Assembly: GCA_964496905.1 (NCBI GenBank) | Contig: CAZCAQ010000006.1 | Span: 3,845 to 67,844 of the forward strand | DNA from: CAZCAQ01 sp964496905 | GTDB lineage: Bacteria; Patescibacteriota; WWE3; UBA101185; UBA10185 | Length of the DNA stretch: 64,000 nucleotides | Direction: 5' to 3' | Shown here: positions 48,871-58,363 of the stretch, piece by piece | How positions within the stretch are numbered: position 1 is the first letter of the stretch | Layout: each line of letters opens with the position of its first letter | Made by a program: the position numbers and the translations under genes | The notes under the pieces: model-generated | What the model was told of the DNA's origin: nothing | Seen by the model: only the letters and a program-made list of their open reading frames with translations | The model's database searches: none

Positions 48871-50069
48871 AATTTAACTTTGATAAACATAGCTTAGTAC
48901 GCGCTGAGGAAATTTTGCAACAAGTCGCTCAACTTAAAGACTATGAAAAGCTTTTAAACAACGTTTTTGCGTCAAAAAAATATAATTTCCCAGAAAGCTT
49001 TGTAAAACTACCTTTTGATGAGGCCAATGTAGCTCGCATTTTAAAATTGCGAGAAAAAGTCATGTCGCCAAACATAAAGTATATAGTTGTTGTTGGAATT
49101 GGAGGATCTAACTTAGGAGCTAAGGCAGTTTATGACGCAATGCATGGGTATGCCGATGTGGTGGAACCAAATAGATTCCCCAAAATGATTTTTGTCGAGA
49201 CTCTACAACCCCAATTTACAAAAAAAGTAACGCGATTGTTGCAAAATGAGCAAGCGCTGCTCATTTTGATTAGCAAAAATGGAAGCACATCGGAAAGTTT
49301 GTCTAATTTTCAAATCTTACTAAACACCGCGCCTAAAGCAAAAAACAATGTTGTGGTTATTACTAACGAATTGTCTAAACTGCTCGAAAAGGCAAAAAAG
49401 CAAGGCTATAACACTTTATCTATGCCACAGCTAATTGGAGGTAGATATTCGGTTTTTACATCTGTAGGGTTGTTCCCTCTGGCCTGTGCAAACATTGATA
49501 TTATTAATTTTTGCGAAGGTGGTATGAAAGCAATGTCCGATATTGAAGGGGCAGAGATTTCCTCAAGCATAATTCACGCGCATTACCGTAACGGGAAAGA
49601 CGTTTTTGTTAGTTTTTTGTTTGATTCTCGTCTAGAAACTTTTGGCAAATGGCAAAGACAATTAACGTCAGAAAGCTTGGGAAAAAGGGATTACTGTGGA
49701 AACCCGCAGGGTTTAACGCCAGAAATTAGCATTGGAACCACAGATATGCATTCAATGCTTCAACTATATTTAAGCGGAAAGACTAATAGGCAGTTTAATT
49801 TTATTAAGTCTACGGCAAAAGGCGGAAATGCTATTTCGAGTAAGCATAATACCACCGATGCACAATTGCTCAATGAAATTTATCACAAAACTAAAACTGT
49901 GTTTGTTCAAAAACAAGTGCCTTTTATTGAAACCGAGTTGCAAGGTGTAAACGAAACAGAGCTAGGATATTTAATGCAATTCAAAATGCTAGAAACCGCT
50001 TTTTTAGCACGTTTCTTAAATGTTAATGCGTTTGATCAACCAAATGTAGATGAGTTTAAGAAAATATAA
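48867..50069 (+). CDS. pgi: Glucose-6-phosphate isomerase
   Basis: The 400-residue protein carries the SIS-fold sugar-phosphate-binding segments of phosphoglucose isomerase: VVGIGGSNLGAKAVYDA and LISKNGSTSES. Later come KWQRQLTSESLGK and a conserved catalytic-type stretch near FNFIKSTAKGGNAISSKHN. It interconverts glucose-6-phosphate and fructose-6-phosphate, next to 6-phosphogluconate dehydrogenase, so the operon links glycolysis and the oxidative pentose phosphate route. It is shorter than the 550-residue E. coli enzyme but normal for the short bacterial type. The stop shares an A with the next ATG (50069). Confidence 0.93.
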   Translation: MKFNFDKHSLVRAEEILQQVAQLKDYEKLLNNVFASKKYNFPESFVKLPFDEANVARILKLREKVMSPNIKYIVVVGIGGSNLGAKAVYDAMHGYADVVEPNRFPKMIFVETLQPQFTKKVTRLLQNEQALLILISKNGSTSESLSNFQILLNTAPKAKNNVVVITNELSKLLEKAKKQGYNTLSMPQLIGGRYSVFTSVGLFPLACANIDIINFCEGGMKAMSDIEGAEISSSIIHAHYRNGKDVFVSFLFDSRLETFGKWQRQLTSESLGKRDYCGNPQGLTPEISIGTTDMHSMLQLYLSGKTNRQFNFIKSTAKGGNAISSKHNTTDAQLLNEIYHKTKTVFVQKQVPFIETELQGVNETELGYLMQFKMLETAFLARFLNVNAFDQPNVDEFKKI

Positions 50070-50638
50070 TGAAAAAGCTAATCCTTACTCTACTTATTCT
50101 TCTTATACTAGTACCAATTATTAAGCTAGATATAACGCAACTACCATGGAAACAGTATAACGATGAAGAACTGAAATTTTCTTTTAAATATCCTTATACT
50201 TGGATCTTTGAGGAAGTACAAAACCCAACTATAAAGCAAGAAACCGGCGAGAAAATTTTCACCTTGACATCACGGAACTATACGGAGGAAAAGAAACTTG
50301 CGCAAGACAATAATATGCTTAGGCAAAAGCAAGGCTATTATGTTTTTATAAGCGTCAAAAAATATCCAGGCACACTAGGTGATGTTGTACTACAAAAACG
50401 GGCCCAAAATCCAAATGATAAATATAATTACATTAGGGTGTATTTCAACAAAAACGAATTTGCGGCGCGTACTTTTTTTGATCAAAGCATAGCCGAATAT
50501 TACACACTATTAAAACCTAAAGATTCAGAACAACTATTGGTTAATTTCTATTTTGACATGGGATTTGAAGAAGAACATAAATTTCAAATTGTAAACAAAT
50601 TTTTAGAAAGTTTAAAGCCTTACCAAGCGCCCCGTTAA
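50069..50638 (+). CDS. Membrane-anchored PsbP-like hypothetical protein
   Basis: The 189-residue protein has an N-terminal anchor (KLILTLLILLILVPIIKL), then an extracytoplasmic domain beginning with FSFKYPYTWIFEEV, the 'y-P-x-x-W' opening common to PsbP/DUF1795-type lipoprotein domains. Charged strands and a C-terminal helix (FQIVNKFLESLKPY) complete it. The function is unknown. The start overlaps the pgi stop by one base, so it is the third gene of the operon. A hairpin (50624-50630 with 50641-50647) straddles its stop codon, without a T-run. Confidence 0.65.
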   Translation: MKKLILTLLILLILVPIIKLDITQLPWKQYNDEELKFSFKYPYTWIFEEVQNPTIKQETGEKIFTLTSRNYTEEKKLAQDNNMLRQKQGYYVFISVKKYPGTLGDVVLQKRAQNPNDKYNYIRVYFNKNEFAARTFFDQSIAEYYTLLKPKDSEQLLVNFYFDMGFEEEHKFQIVNKFLESLKPYQAPR

Positions 50639-50662
50639 GAGCGCTTGATAAGTACCTTCTTG

Positions 50663-51904
50663 CTAAAGATAGTCTCTTAATCTCTTACTTCTTGAAGGAT
50701 GACGCAGTTTTCTAAGCGCTTTAGCTTCAATCTGCCTAATACGTTCTCGTGTGACGCCAAACTCTTTACCAACTTCTTCTAAGGTTCTGGATTTTCCATC
50801 CCGCAAGCCAAAGCGTAGTTCAAGTACACGACGCTCACGTGGATTTAATGAATCTAAAACACTTACAATGTGTTCTTTTAGTAACTCATGGCTAGCAGAA
50901 TCAAAAGGCGACAAAGTAGATTCGTCAGGAATAAATTCCTTAAGACGACTGTCCTCTTCTTTTCCAACTGTGGTTTCTAGGGATGTTGTTTCTTGAGAGA
51001 TTTTTTCAATTTCGTTTGCCTTAGTTACGTCAATTCCCATTTCTTTTGCAATTTCTTCGGCGGTTGGGGTGCGTTCTAATTCTTGTTCCAACTTACGTTG
51101 AACCCTTTTATATTTGTTCATGGTTTCAATCATGTGAACAGGAATTCTAATGGTACGAGCTTGGTCCGCAATTGCTCTGGTTATAGCTTGTCTAATCCAC
51201 CAGGTTGCATAGGTTGAGAACTTAAAACCACGTCGCCAATCGAATTTTTCAACAGCGCGCATAAGCCCAATGTTTCCTTCTTGGATTAAGTCTAAAAAGA
51301 AAAGCCCTCGACCCATGTGTTTTTTAGCAATAGAAACAACAAGTCTTAAGTTTGCTTGAGTGAGTTTTTCGGCGGCAATGTCACACTCTCGTTTTGTGAC
51401 TGTTTTGGCAAACTCTTTGATTTCTTTAATGGTAGCTTTATCGAGCTCCATTTCTTTGGATAATTGCAAGTCAGTTGGTGCCTGACCTAATTGCTTAGTC
51501 ATGCGTGCAATCAGCTCGTGCATTTTTTTGACTTCAGCTTTTCGGGCATAGTCTATTTCTTGAGGCCCTGTTAAAAGGTTTACTTTACCAATTTCGCGTA
51601 AATACATTCGAACTGGATCTGATAATACCGCTTTGTCCATTGTGAGCTTGGAAATGTCCAGCTCTTCGGTAAGTTTGAGATCTTCGGCCTCAGCGACGGT
51701 TTCAACATCAAATACGTCAACACCCGCATCAATCAGTTTCTCGTAAAGGGAATCTAATCTTTCTAGGTTTTCTTCTGCTTCAGGGAAAATTTCAAAAACT
51801 TCAGCTTGAGTAACGTATCCGCGTTTTTTGCCTTGAGCGACTAGTTTTTTTAATGAAAGGTCAAAAGCTTTCTGCTTTTCCTCATCAGTCATTGGTTTGG
51901 TCAT
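50663..51904 (-). CDS. rpoD: Primary RNA polymerase sigma factor (sigma-70)
   Basis: The 413-residue protein has all main regions: a short region 1.1-like N-terminus, region 1.2 (DPVRMYLREIGKVNLLT), region 2 (ANLRLVVSIAKKH...GNIGLMRAVEKFD), the -10 recognition helix 2.4 (FSTYATWWIRQAITRAIADQ), region 3 and the -35 helix-turn-helix in region 4 (TLEEVGKEFGVTRERIRQIEAKALRKLR). It directs transcription of most genes here. Region 2.4 looks canonical, which fits the TAnnnT hexamers found before many genes. It is 41 bp downstream of dnaG and in the same operon, a common bacterial order. Confidence 0.97.
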   Translation of the reverse strand: MTKPMTDEEKQKAFDLSLKKLVAQGKKRGYVTQAEVFEIFPEAEENLERLDSLYEKLIDAGVDVFDVETVAEAEDLKLTEELDISKLTMDKAVLSDPVRMYLREIGKVNLLTGPQEIDYARKAEVKKMHELIARMTKQLGQAPTDLQLSKEMELDKATIKEIKEFAKTVTKRECDIAAEKLTQANLRLVVSIAKKHMGRGLFFLDLIQEGNIGLMRAVEKFDWRRGFKFSTYATWWIRQAITRAIADQARTIRIPVHMIETMNKYKRVQRKLEQELERTPTAEEIAKEMGIDVTKANEIEKISQETTSLETTVGKEEDSRLKEFIPDESTLSPFDSASHELLKEHIVSVLDSLNPRERRVLELRFGLRDGKSRTLEEVGKEFGVTRERIRQIEAKALRKLRHPSRSKRLRDYL

Positions 51905-51945
51905 ATTATGTTATTGCTCTTTAATTATATACGGATGAGTGCCAA

Positions 51946-53736
51946 TCAGGCTAGGCGTGCAGACAGATCTTTTAATCTGGTCAAAAGATCGTTTAGTTCT
52001 TCGGTGTCTTTGTGCTTTTCAGCATCTTTAATTTTTCTGGTAACTTCTTTAAGCTCAAGCTTAATAGCCTGTTGTTTAAGCCTTTTAAAAGTTTTTTCCA
52101 GTTCTAGTAAAAAAAGGTTTTCGTCTTCTTCGGCTTTGCCTATATCAATAAGATATATCTTTTGAATAATTCCAGCGGTACTCTCGTCAAAACGAGCAAG
52201 GAAGGATTTTATATCCATTTTCCTTTTGCGACCGGTTAGATACTCTTTTAGGTCTATAAATATTTTTTGCAAAACTTCCGAATTAAAGTCTTTTTTTCCC
52301 AGTTTATGTGTTACGGCCTGCGCAGTGCCCAGCGGTGCTTTAAGTAAAAGCGCCAGCATGTATTCCTCTAACGGGAATTGTTTATTTGTATCATAATCAG
52401 GTTTGTTGTCAATGGGTTGAGGAGAGTGCGAATTGAAGGGCACAGGGCTTTGTGGCTCTTGTGGCGCCTTTAAACCCTCAATCACTGCCTCCTCATTTAG
52501 GTCCAACATTTCAGCAAGGGTCTTGACATTTGAGTCCCTTACGACTGGATCATTTATTTTGGTTAAGAAGGGTGCAACTTCCTGAATTATCTGCTTTTTG
52601 CCCAAATATGAAGAACGATCGTGCTTTGAAATAGCCGATTTTATTACAAAATCGTAAAACGGAACGGGATTACTTAGCATGTCTTTTGCTTTTTCAGGAT
52701 CAGCATTGAGCATTTGATCTAAATCTGAGTATTTTGAAGGAATCGGCGCAACCATAACATTAAAGTCTTGAGCCTCAGCTAAAGAGATTCCACGGTGGAT
52801 TGCAGAAACACCAGCAGAATCGGAATCATAACAAAAGGTCAAATCCTTTGAATACCGCCCTAAAATAGTTAGCTGCCCTGCAGTTAATGAAGTACCTGAA
52901 GATGCAACAATGTTTTTAATCCCATGCTTGTAGGCGGTAATTACATCCATTTGGCCTTCAACCATTACAGCACCCTGCTTTTTTATTTGAAGCTTAGATT
53001 GATTTAACCCGAACAAAAAGGTGCTTTTATTAAAAACCTGCGTACTAGCTGTATTTACATATTTTGGTTGCTCGTCAAATATTGTACGCCCATTAAATCC
53101 TAAAACTTTCCCGTCAATTCCCGTAAAGGGAAACATGACTCGTCCGCGAAAACGATCAATATAACCTGTGCCACTAGATTTTTTAATTATTACGCCAGCA
53201 TCAAGCATGTCGTTTGCTGCAAATTTTTTTTTGGAAAGAAAGCTAAAAAGTAAATCCCATGTTTTTGGTGCATATCCAAGCATAAATTCATCAATTACTT
53301 CATTGCTTAGTTTTCGTTGCTCTTTAAGGTATTTTAACCCTGGGGCACCTAACTGATGCTTGATTAACAAAAAATTGTAAAACTTTGCACTAACATAGTT
53401 AATTTCATAAATAACAGAACGGTGATCGGATTGTTCAGAAGAATAGCCACCTCTTTTTACTTCAACACCCGCAATTTCCCCAAGTCGTTCTAAAGATGTA
53501 CCAAAATCCACGCCTTCAACTTTTTGAAAAAAGGTAAATATGTCGCCGCCTTCACCACATCCAAAACATTTGTAAATTTGGAGTTCGGGAGAAACCATAA
53601 ATGAGGGAGTATTTTCGGCATGAAAAGGACAAACGCCTTTGTAATTATTTCCGGATTTTTTCAAGTCGACGTAACGTCCAACTAAATCTACAATGCTGAT
53701 TTTTTGTTTTATTTCGTTTACGGTATCAGGGGACAT
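51946..53736 (-). CDS. dnaG: DNA primase
   Basis: The 596-residue protein has a CHC2 zinc-binding domain with Cys36, His39, Cys57 and Cys60 (VCPFHAENTPSF...KCFGCGEGGD), the primase core, and the TOPRIM domain (VMVEGQMDVITAYKHG with the catalytic Glu, then FCYDSDSAGVSA with the DxD). The C-terminal helicase-binding region is shorter and more divergent. It synthesises RNA primers at the replication fork. TGTTATAAA on the minus strand (53745-53753) predicts transcription 2 nt before ATG 53736. It is followed by rpoD. Confidence 0.96.
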   Translation of the reverse strand: MSPDTVNEIKQKISIVDLVGRYVDLKKSGNNYKGVCPFHAENTPSFMVSPELQIYKCFGCGEGGDIFTFFQKVEGVDFGTSLERLGEIAGVEVKRGGYSSEQSDHRSVIYEINYVSAKFYNFLLIKHQLGAPGLKYLKEQRKLSNEVIDEFMLGYAPKTWDLLFSFLSKKKFAANDMLDAGVIIKKSSGTGYIDRFRGRVMFPFTGIDGKVLGFNGRTIFDEQPKYVNTASTQVFNKSTFLFGLNQSKLQIKKQGAVMVEGQMDVITAYKHGIKNIVASSGTSLTAGQLTILGRYSKDLTFCYDSDSAGVSAIHRGISLAEAQDFNVMVAPIPSKYSDLDQMLNADPEKAKDMLSNPVPFYDFVIKSAISKHDRSSYLGKKQIIQEVAPFLTKINDPVVRDSNVKTLAEMLDLNEEAVIEGLKAPQEPQSPVPFNSHSPQPIDNKPDYDTNKQFPLEEYMLALLLKAPLGTAQAVTHKLGKKDFNSEVLQKIFIDLKEYLTGRKRKMDIKSFLARFDESTAGIIQKIYLIDIGKAEEDENLFLLELEKTFKRLKQQAIKLELKEVTRKIKDAEKHKDTEELNDLLTRLKDLSARLA

Positions 53737-53744
53737 CTGTTGTG

Positions 53745-53753
53745 TTTATAACA
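53745..53753 (-). promoter_or_regulatory. Extended -10 promoter of the dnaG-rpoD operon
   Basis: TGTTATAAA on the minus strand predicts +1 about 2 nt before ATG 53736. Confidence 0.5.
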
Positions 53754-53781
53754 CTATTTGTATATTTATAACAGTAAATAA

Positions 53782-53807
53782 AAAGACCCTCAATTATGAG
53801 GGTCTTT
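53782..53807 (-). terminator. Intrinsic terminator of gene 53830
   Basis: AAAGACCCTC and GAGGGTCTTT form a perfect 10-bp stem with a 6-nt loop, followed on the minus strand by TTTTTATTTAC. Confidence 0.9.
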
Positions 53808-53829
53808 AGTATTTGCTAAACTAAGTATT

Positions 53830-54768
53830 TTAACGAGTCCAAAATCTTAAGTAAGGTTCACCATAAGAATCGTAACCTTCAACCCCATATATCGAAACTT
53901 GGGAAAGTTCAGGCAGGGTAATTGGCGAATAATAAGGTGGTATAGATTGATAAAGGCCTTGTGCAAAATCTGAGAAAAACCAAACAGTATCGCTATTTAC
54001 CAACACACCTTTTACTTTGGAACAAAAGCCATCATTCTCAGCCAATCTCCAGGCAGAACCATTAGGTGTTGAGGGAATGTGTTCCTGTTTGGTACCCGCC
54101 AATGTGCAAACTTCTAGATCGGAGGAGCTAGCCTTTAAAGCGTCTCCAATGTGTTTGTTAAAATCTATTATTAGCACCCCTTTTTTAACGGCAACTGTAT
54201 AGTTTGGATCGATCATCTGTGACTTCGTTATCGCATGCACTATGTTTGTCTCACTATCTCTGATAGACAAAATAGGACGGGCACGCATTGCATCTTCTAG
54301 ATAGACATCAACAGGGCCAGCCAATGTGCCTTTATTCTTTACAACTAAATAATATTTACCACTATAGTTACCCCCATTAGCAGCATATATATCCATTACC
54401 GATTGAGCAGTTCTAAGTAATCTACCATTTTTATCATAAAGGGAAGTTGTTAAAGCATCACTATTAAAAGCACCTACCTCCTTAAAACCAAGTTCTAAAA
54501 CCTGACCAGGAACTGCAGTAAACACATAACCTTTTGGTAAAAATCCAGAACCAGACTTCGCAAAAGATTCATTGCGTATGGTTTGCATCACTTTGATTTG
54601 GGTGTATTTAATTTGAGGTACTCCTGGAGGTAGCGCTGTTGCCTCGCCAAGAACGTTAGAAGGAGAATGCTGTAGCGTACGATAAGCCATCGCACCTCCG
54701 CCAACAACTAAAAGACCAGCTAAAATAAATAGACCTAATTGTGGGTTAATAAATCCTTTATTTTTCAT
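53830..54768 (-). CDS. Single-pass anchored secreted hypothetical protein
   Basis: The 312-residue protein has an N-terminal membrane helix (PQLGLFILAGLLVVGGGAMAY). Two extracytoplasmic beta-rich segments follow (QVLELGFKEVGAFNSDALTTSLYDKNGRLL...YYLVVKNKG; later TVAVKKGVLIIDFNKHIGDAL), with two cysteines (VCTLAG; GFCSKV) that may form a disulfide. I do not recognise a family. TAAAAT, about 20 nt upstream on the minus strand, could be the -10 box. It precedes the tRNA-Arg gene on the same strand and ends in a strong terminator before dnaG. Confidence 0.65.
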   Translation of the reverse strand: MKNKGFINPQLGLFILAGLLVVGGGAMAYRTLQHSPSNVLGEATALPPGVPQIKYTQIKVMQTIRNESFAKSGSGFLPKGYVFTAVPGQVLELGFKEVGAFNSDALTTSLYDKNGRLLRTAQSVMDIYAANGGNYSGKYYLVVKNKGTLAGPVDVYLEDAMRARPILSIRDSETNIVHAITKSQMIDPNYTVAVKKGVLIIDFNKHIGDALKASSSDLEVCTLAGTKQEHIPSTPNGSAWRLAENDGFCSKVKGVLVNSDTVWFFSDFAQGLYQSIPPYYSPITLPELSQVSIYGVEGYDSYGEPYLRFWTR

Positions 54769-54817
54769 AATTCAAGTTTGGGGCTATTTTATCGATGCGT
54801 CAAGAGATTAATTTAAT

Positions 54818-54893
54818 TGGCGTGCCCGGAGGGATTTGAACCCCCGACTTCAGCGTCCGCAACGCTGCGCTCTATCCCCTGAGCTACGGGCAC
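54818..54893 (-). tRNA. tRNA-Arg (anticodon GCG)
   Basis: A 76-nt cloverleaf on the minus strand has acceptor GTGCCCG/CGGGCAC, D-arm GCTC...GAGC, anticodon stem CAGCG/CGCTG with loop TTGCGGA (anticodon GCG, codons CGC/CGU), T-arm GGGGG-TTCAAAT-CCCTC, discriminator G and encoded CCA. Bacteria normally read CGN with an ACG anticodon modified to inosine, so GCG is unusual. Confidence 0.92.
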
Positions 54894-54949
54894 TTAAAAC
54901 TTATACCGGGCAAAAGCAAGAGAAGTATATCACGCCACACAGGCGGTCT

Positions 54950-55588
54950 TTATTCATTAACCATAAATCGATTCACAAAATTTTTGTAAACCTTATCCGA
55001 AAAATCTTCGGGAGGAACTTCCAAAAAAGGCAAATATTCATTAAATGCGCTTTTAACCTGATCTGACATGTCAAATGTAGCAAAAACAAAAAGGCGCGAC
55101 AAAACACTTCCATTTAAATCAAGGCTAAAAAGTACCATTTCTTCCTTTGGTTGCATAAAAAAGTATCTAAACTGATTCCAAGGAAAAAACTGACCATCAT
55201 ACTCAAACCCAAGATTCGTTATTTTATAGTGAACAATAGTTGCAGGCATTGCATTAAGAACATAATAAATAAAGAACAAAACAAGGATAGCCACAATTAC
55301 TACAAATTCTTGCATTAGCAACAAACCTAGCAAAAAAACAAAACCAATTATTGTTGCTGCACGCATAAATTTTTCATTCTTTTTTGCAGAAGGCATTTTT
55401 GAAGGTCCGTCCCATTCAAGCAGGTCTTGCTTTTTAAAGGTGTCAGGTTGCGGTGCTAAAGGATCTTGGGCTGGAATGGGGTTTTTTGCAGGTAGAATTT
55501 TTTCATCAGGAGATGGCTGATACTTAGATTCAGGCATGCTCAACATGTTTTTTGGTTTAAATGCGTTTTTTATTCCTTCAAAGGCCAT
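54950..55588 (-). CDS. Two-helix membrane protein with PH-like domain
   Basis: The 212-residue protein has a Pro-rich disordered N-terminus, a pair of membrane helices at about residues 75-115 (AATIIGFVFLLGLLL; VVIVAILVLFFIYYVLNAM), and a C-terminal domain with YKITNLGFEYDGQFFPWNQFRYFFMQ. This 'I-x-x-x-G-F/I-x-Y...x-W-x-x' pattern resembles bacterial PH-like (DUF5673-type) domains, which follow paired helices. The function is unknown. It lies between two tRNA genes on the same strand and could share a transcript with tRNA-Ser. Confidence 0.65.
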   Translation of the reverse strand: MAFEGIKNAFKPKNMLSMPESKYQPSPDEKILPAKNPIPAQDPLAPQPDTFKKQDLLEWDGPSKMPSAKKNEKFMRAATIIGFVFLLGLLLMQEFVVIVAILVLFFIYYVLNAMPATIVHYKITNLGFEYDGQFFPWNQFRYFFMQPKEEMVLFSLDLNGSVLSRLFVFATFDMSDQVKSAFNEYLPFLEVPPEDFSDKVYKNFVNRFMVNE

Positions 55589-55599
55589 AGTTGCTTTTC

Positions 55600-55686
55600 T
55601 GGCGGAGGGTACAGGACTCGAACCTGTGGACGGGTTTATTCGTCACGGATTAGCAATCCGCTGCATTACCACTCTGCCAACCCTCC
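55600..55686 (-). tRNA. tRNA-Ser (anticodon GCU)
   Basis: An 87-nt class II tRNA on the minus strand has acceptor GGAGGGT/ACCCTCC, anticodon loop TTGCTAA (GCU, codons AGC/AGU), a long variable arm after the anticodon stem, T-arm ACAGG-TTCGAGT-CCTGT, discriminator G and encoded CCA. Confidence 0.93.
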
Positions 55687-55711
55687 AATACTACGGTGGG
55701 CACTGCAGTCA

Positions 55712-56398
55712 TTATATTACCTTTTTGGCGAGCGCGAAACAATCAACTTGCTTAGCGCCTGCTGCAAGCAATGTATTGGCCGCTGAAATAAAGGTGCTTC
55801 CTGTCGTACATATATCATCCACAAGCAGTATTTGTCTATTTTGAATAGACTTTTGGTCTTTTACCGAAAACGCATCTTTAAGGTTTTCGACACGTTCCCC
55901 ACGTGAAAGTTTAGCCTGGGCCTGTGTAGCCTTTGTACGAACTAGTATGTTTGTGGCTAACTGCAGGCCAAACTCTTTACTAACTTCCTTTGCAATAACT
56001 TCGCTCTGGTTAAAGCCTCTTTCCCGCAAACGCTGGACTGATAGCGGGATGGGCACTACTAGCTGCTCGCTATAACCTACTCCACATTTAGACGCATACA
56101 CAGCACCTGTGCTGGCAAGCTTTTTAAGTGCATAAAACTCCTTTTGGTTGTATTTAGATACTCTAATGACATTACGAACAATATCTTTATATATAAACGA
56201 ACAAAAAAGCGAGGTTGGATTGTGCAGCAAGTCACACAAATCATGGGTATTTCCGTTGGAAGAGGGCTTATCGCACACTAAGCAAGACTCCTCTGCTACA
56301 ACGTAACATTTGGCTAGGCATTTTCGGCATAAACCAACGCCATATGAACCACAAACGGAGCAATGGGGCACGAATAATGTTTTAATTAGTTTTTCCAT
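55712..56398 (-). CDS. comF: ComF-family phosphoribosyltransferase-like protein
   Basis: The 228-residue protein has the N-terminal zinc-ribbon cysteines (CSVCGSYGVGLCRKC; SCLVCDKP) followed by the ComF signature VVPIPLSVQRLRERGFNQSEVIAKEV and the PRPP-binding loop ILLVDDICTTGSTF. ComF supports DNA uptake for natural transformation in other bacteria, and for an organism with limited biosynthesis uptake of DNA as a nutrient is plausible. This is inference. The chain is complete. The start precedes no clear ribosome binding site. Confidence 0.93.
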   Translation of the reverse strand: MEKLIKTLFVPHCSVCGSYGVGLCRKCLAKCYVVAEESCLVCDKPSSNGNTHDLCDLLHNPTSLFCSFIYKDIVRNVIRVSKYNQKEFYALKKLASTGAVYASKCGVGYSEQLVVPIPLSVQRLRERGFNQSEVIAKEVSKEFGLQLATNILVRTKATQAQAKLSRGERVENLKDAFSVKDQKSIQNRQILLVDDICTTGSTFISAANTLLAAGAKQVDCFALAKKVI

Positions 56399-56536
56399 AG
56401 TTTATCCACAAGGCTTTATTGGCTGTAACTGCAGTCTTTAGCGATGTGTAGACTCATAGTAGCACTGCAATACTTCCCATAGTATAGTTTGATGTCCATT
56501 ATGACTGGAACTTATGTACTTTTGTATGCATGGCGA

Positions 56537-56542
56537 TACAAT
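56537..56542 (+). promoter_or_regulatory. -10 box of leaderless ABC exporter gene
   Basis: TACAAT ends exactly 6 nt before ATG 56549. Confidence 0.5.
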
Positions 56543-56548
56543 TAACCT

Positions 56549-58360
56549 ATGGCTTTAAGCTTTAAACAACGTGCAAACAAAATAAAGAGTATTCTTAAAA
56601 TAACGACTAAATCGCTAAAGTATTTTTTCAAGGCCAACCCGCGCTTAATGACACTTCACATTGGTCTAAACCTACTTAGGCAACCAATACCTCTTTTGGT
56701 GGGATATTTAACTGGTTTATTAATTGATAAAATTATTCTCACTGTTCAAACAGATGCACCAGTTTCGGATATTTACCCACTAGTTTTTTTGATATTTGTA
56801 ATAGCCTTCTTCTCAACACTTCTAAGCAAGCTTACACATATGGCGGATCAAAGGGTTAATTTGTTTATGGACTTTCAACTCGACAAAGATATGCTCTTAA
56901 AATACGCTTCGCTAGATTTATCAGTTTTTGAGGATCCAAAAATGAGCAACTCAATGGCGAAAATTAGTAGAAACGCGGGTCGATTATTTAGGTTAACAGA
57001 CAACACTGTTTATCTTATACCTAACTTACTAATTATAGGATTGTCTCTAGCTATTTTTGCAAGGCTTAGCCCAACAATGCTTTTAATCATTTTTGTAACA
57101 AGTGCGCCCGTATTTTTTGAAGAGATATTCTATGGAAAAAGGATCTGGGGAATTTGGGATGCAAATGCAGAGTATGTTAGAGATTATAGCGATACATTTG
57201 GGTACGTAAGATCAGACAAATCAATAAGCGAAGTTAGAACCTTTGGGCTTGTAAAATACCTAACAACAAAGGCAATAACAACATACGAGGGCTTTTTGAA
57301 ACAACAATTGGATGTTGAAACAAAACGACTTAAGCTTGGGACAATATTTTCAGTAATCAGCTCAATTGGGACAGGACTCACTTTCTTTTTAATTAGTACT
57401 TTCGCTATAGTCGGCAAAATTACAATTGGAAGTATCGCTTTTTACATTCAAAGTGCAAGGTCACTAGCAGACTCGGTAAGCTATTCTCTTCAACTTTTTG
57501 CTGGTATTGCAGACCACTCTGCTTACGCCGAAGAGTTTTTTGAAATAATGGAGTATGAAAATAAACTTTTACCAGGTACTAAAAAACTTCCGCAATCATT
57601 AAAACCACCTGTAATTGAGTTTAAAAACGTTACTTTTAGGTACCCGAATACTGAAAAGGATATTTTGTATAACTTTAGCCTAAACATAGAACCTGGACAA
57701 AACATAGCAATAGTAGGAAAAAACGGCGCAGGAAAAACCACCTTAATAAAATTGTTATTAAGGCTTTATGACGTAACTGAAGGTGAAATACTTATCAACA
57801 ATGTTCCAATTAAAGAACTGGATCTTGAGGATTTGTATAAACATGTTGCAACGCTTTTTCAGCAATTCAATATGTACCATTATGACGCCAAAACAAACAT
57901 TGGACTTGGAAATGTAGATAAACTTGGTGATGTTGAAGGAATTTACAAATCGGCAAAAATGTCAGGTGCAAATGAGTTTATCGAAAAATATGAAAACGGC
58001 TATGACCAAGTTTTAAACAAGAGATACACCGATGGAATTGAGCCTTCTTACGGACAGTGGCAAAAGATTGCCTTAGCAAGGGCGTTTTTCCGCGATCCCG
58101 ACATTTTAATTTTGGACGAACCTACCAGCGCAATTGATCCAAAGGCCGAATTTGAAATATTTGAGAGGCTCTTTGATTTTGCCGAAAACAAAACAATTAT
58201 TATTATTTCCCACCGCTTTTCCACTGTACGAAACGCTTCACGCATAATTGTTCTTGATGAAGGAAAGATCATTGAAGATGGTACACACGAAGAATTGATG
58301 CAAATTAATGAAGGTGTGTACAAAACTGCATTTGAAATTCAACGCAAAGGTTACGAATAA
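56549..58360 (+). CDS. ABC exporter, fused permease and ATPase
   Basis: The 603-residue half-transporter has six hydrophobic segments within residues 40-320 and a C-terminal ATPase: Walker A GKNGAGKTT, Q-loop FQQFN, signature SYGQWQKIALARAFF (a variant of LSGGQ), Walker B ILILDEPTSAID and H-loop ISHRFS. It would act as a homodimer and export lipids, peptides or drugs. The signature variant SYGQ appears in a subset of exporters. The ATG has TACAAT exactly 6 nt upstream. It is convergent with the CapA gene, with 3 bp between them. Confidence 0.92.
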   Translation: MALSFKQRANKIKSILKITTKSLKYFFKANPRLMTLHIGLNLLRQPIPLLVGYLTGLLIDKIILTVQTDAPVSDIYPLVFLIFVIAFFSTLLSKLTHMADQRVNLFMDFQLDKDMLLKYASLDLSVFEDPKMSNSMAKISRNAGRLFRLTDNTVYLIPNLLIIGLSLAIFARLSPTMLLIIFVTSAPVFFEEIFYGKRIWGIWDANAEYVRDYSDTFGYVRSDKSISEVRTFGLVKYLTTKAITTYEGFLKQQLDVETKRLKLGTIFSVISSIGTGLTFFLISTFAIVGKITIGSIAFYIQSARSLADSVSYSLQLFAGIADHSAYAEEFFEIMEYENKLLPGTKKLPQSLKPPVIEFKNVTFRYPNTEKDILYNFSLNIEPGQNIAIVGKNGAGKTTLIKLLLRLYDVTEGEILINNVPIKELDLEDLYKHVATLFQQFNMYHYDAKTNIGLGNVDKLGDVEGIYKSAKMSGANEFIEKYENGYDQVLNKRYTDGIEPSYGQWQKIALARAFFRDPDILILDEPTSAIDPKAEFEIFERLFDFAENKTIIIISHRFSTVRNASRIIVLDEGKIIEDGTHEELMQINEGVYKTAFEIQRKGYE

Positions 58361-58363
58361 GGT

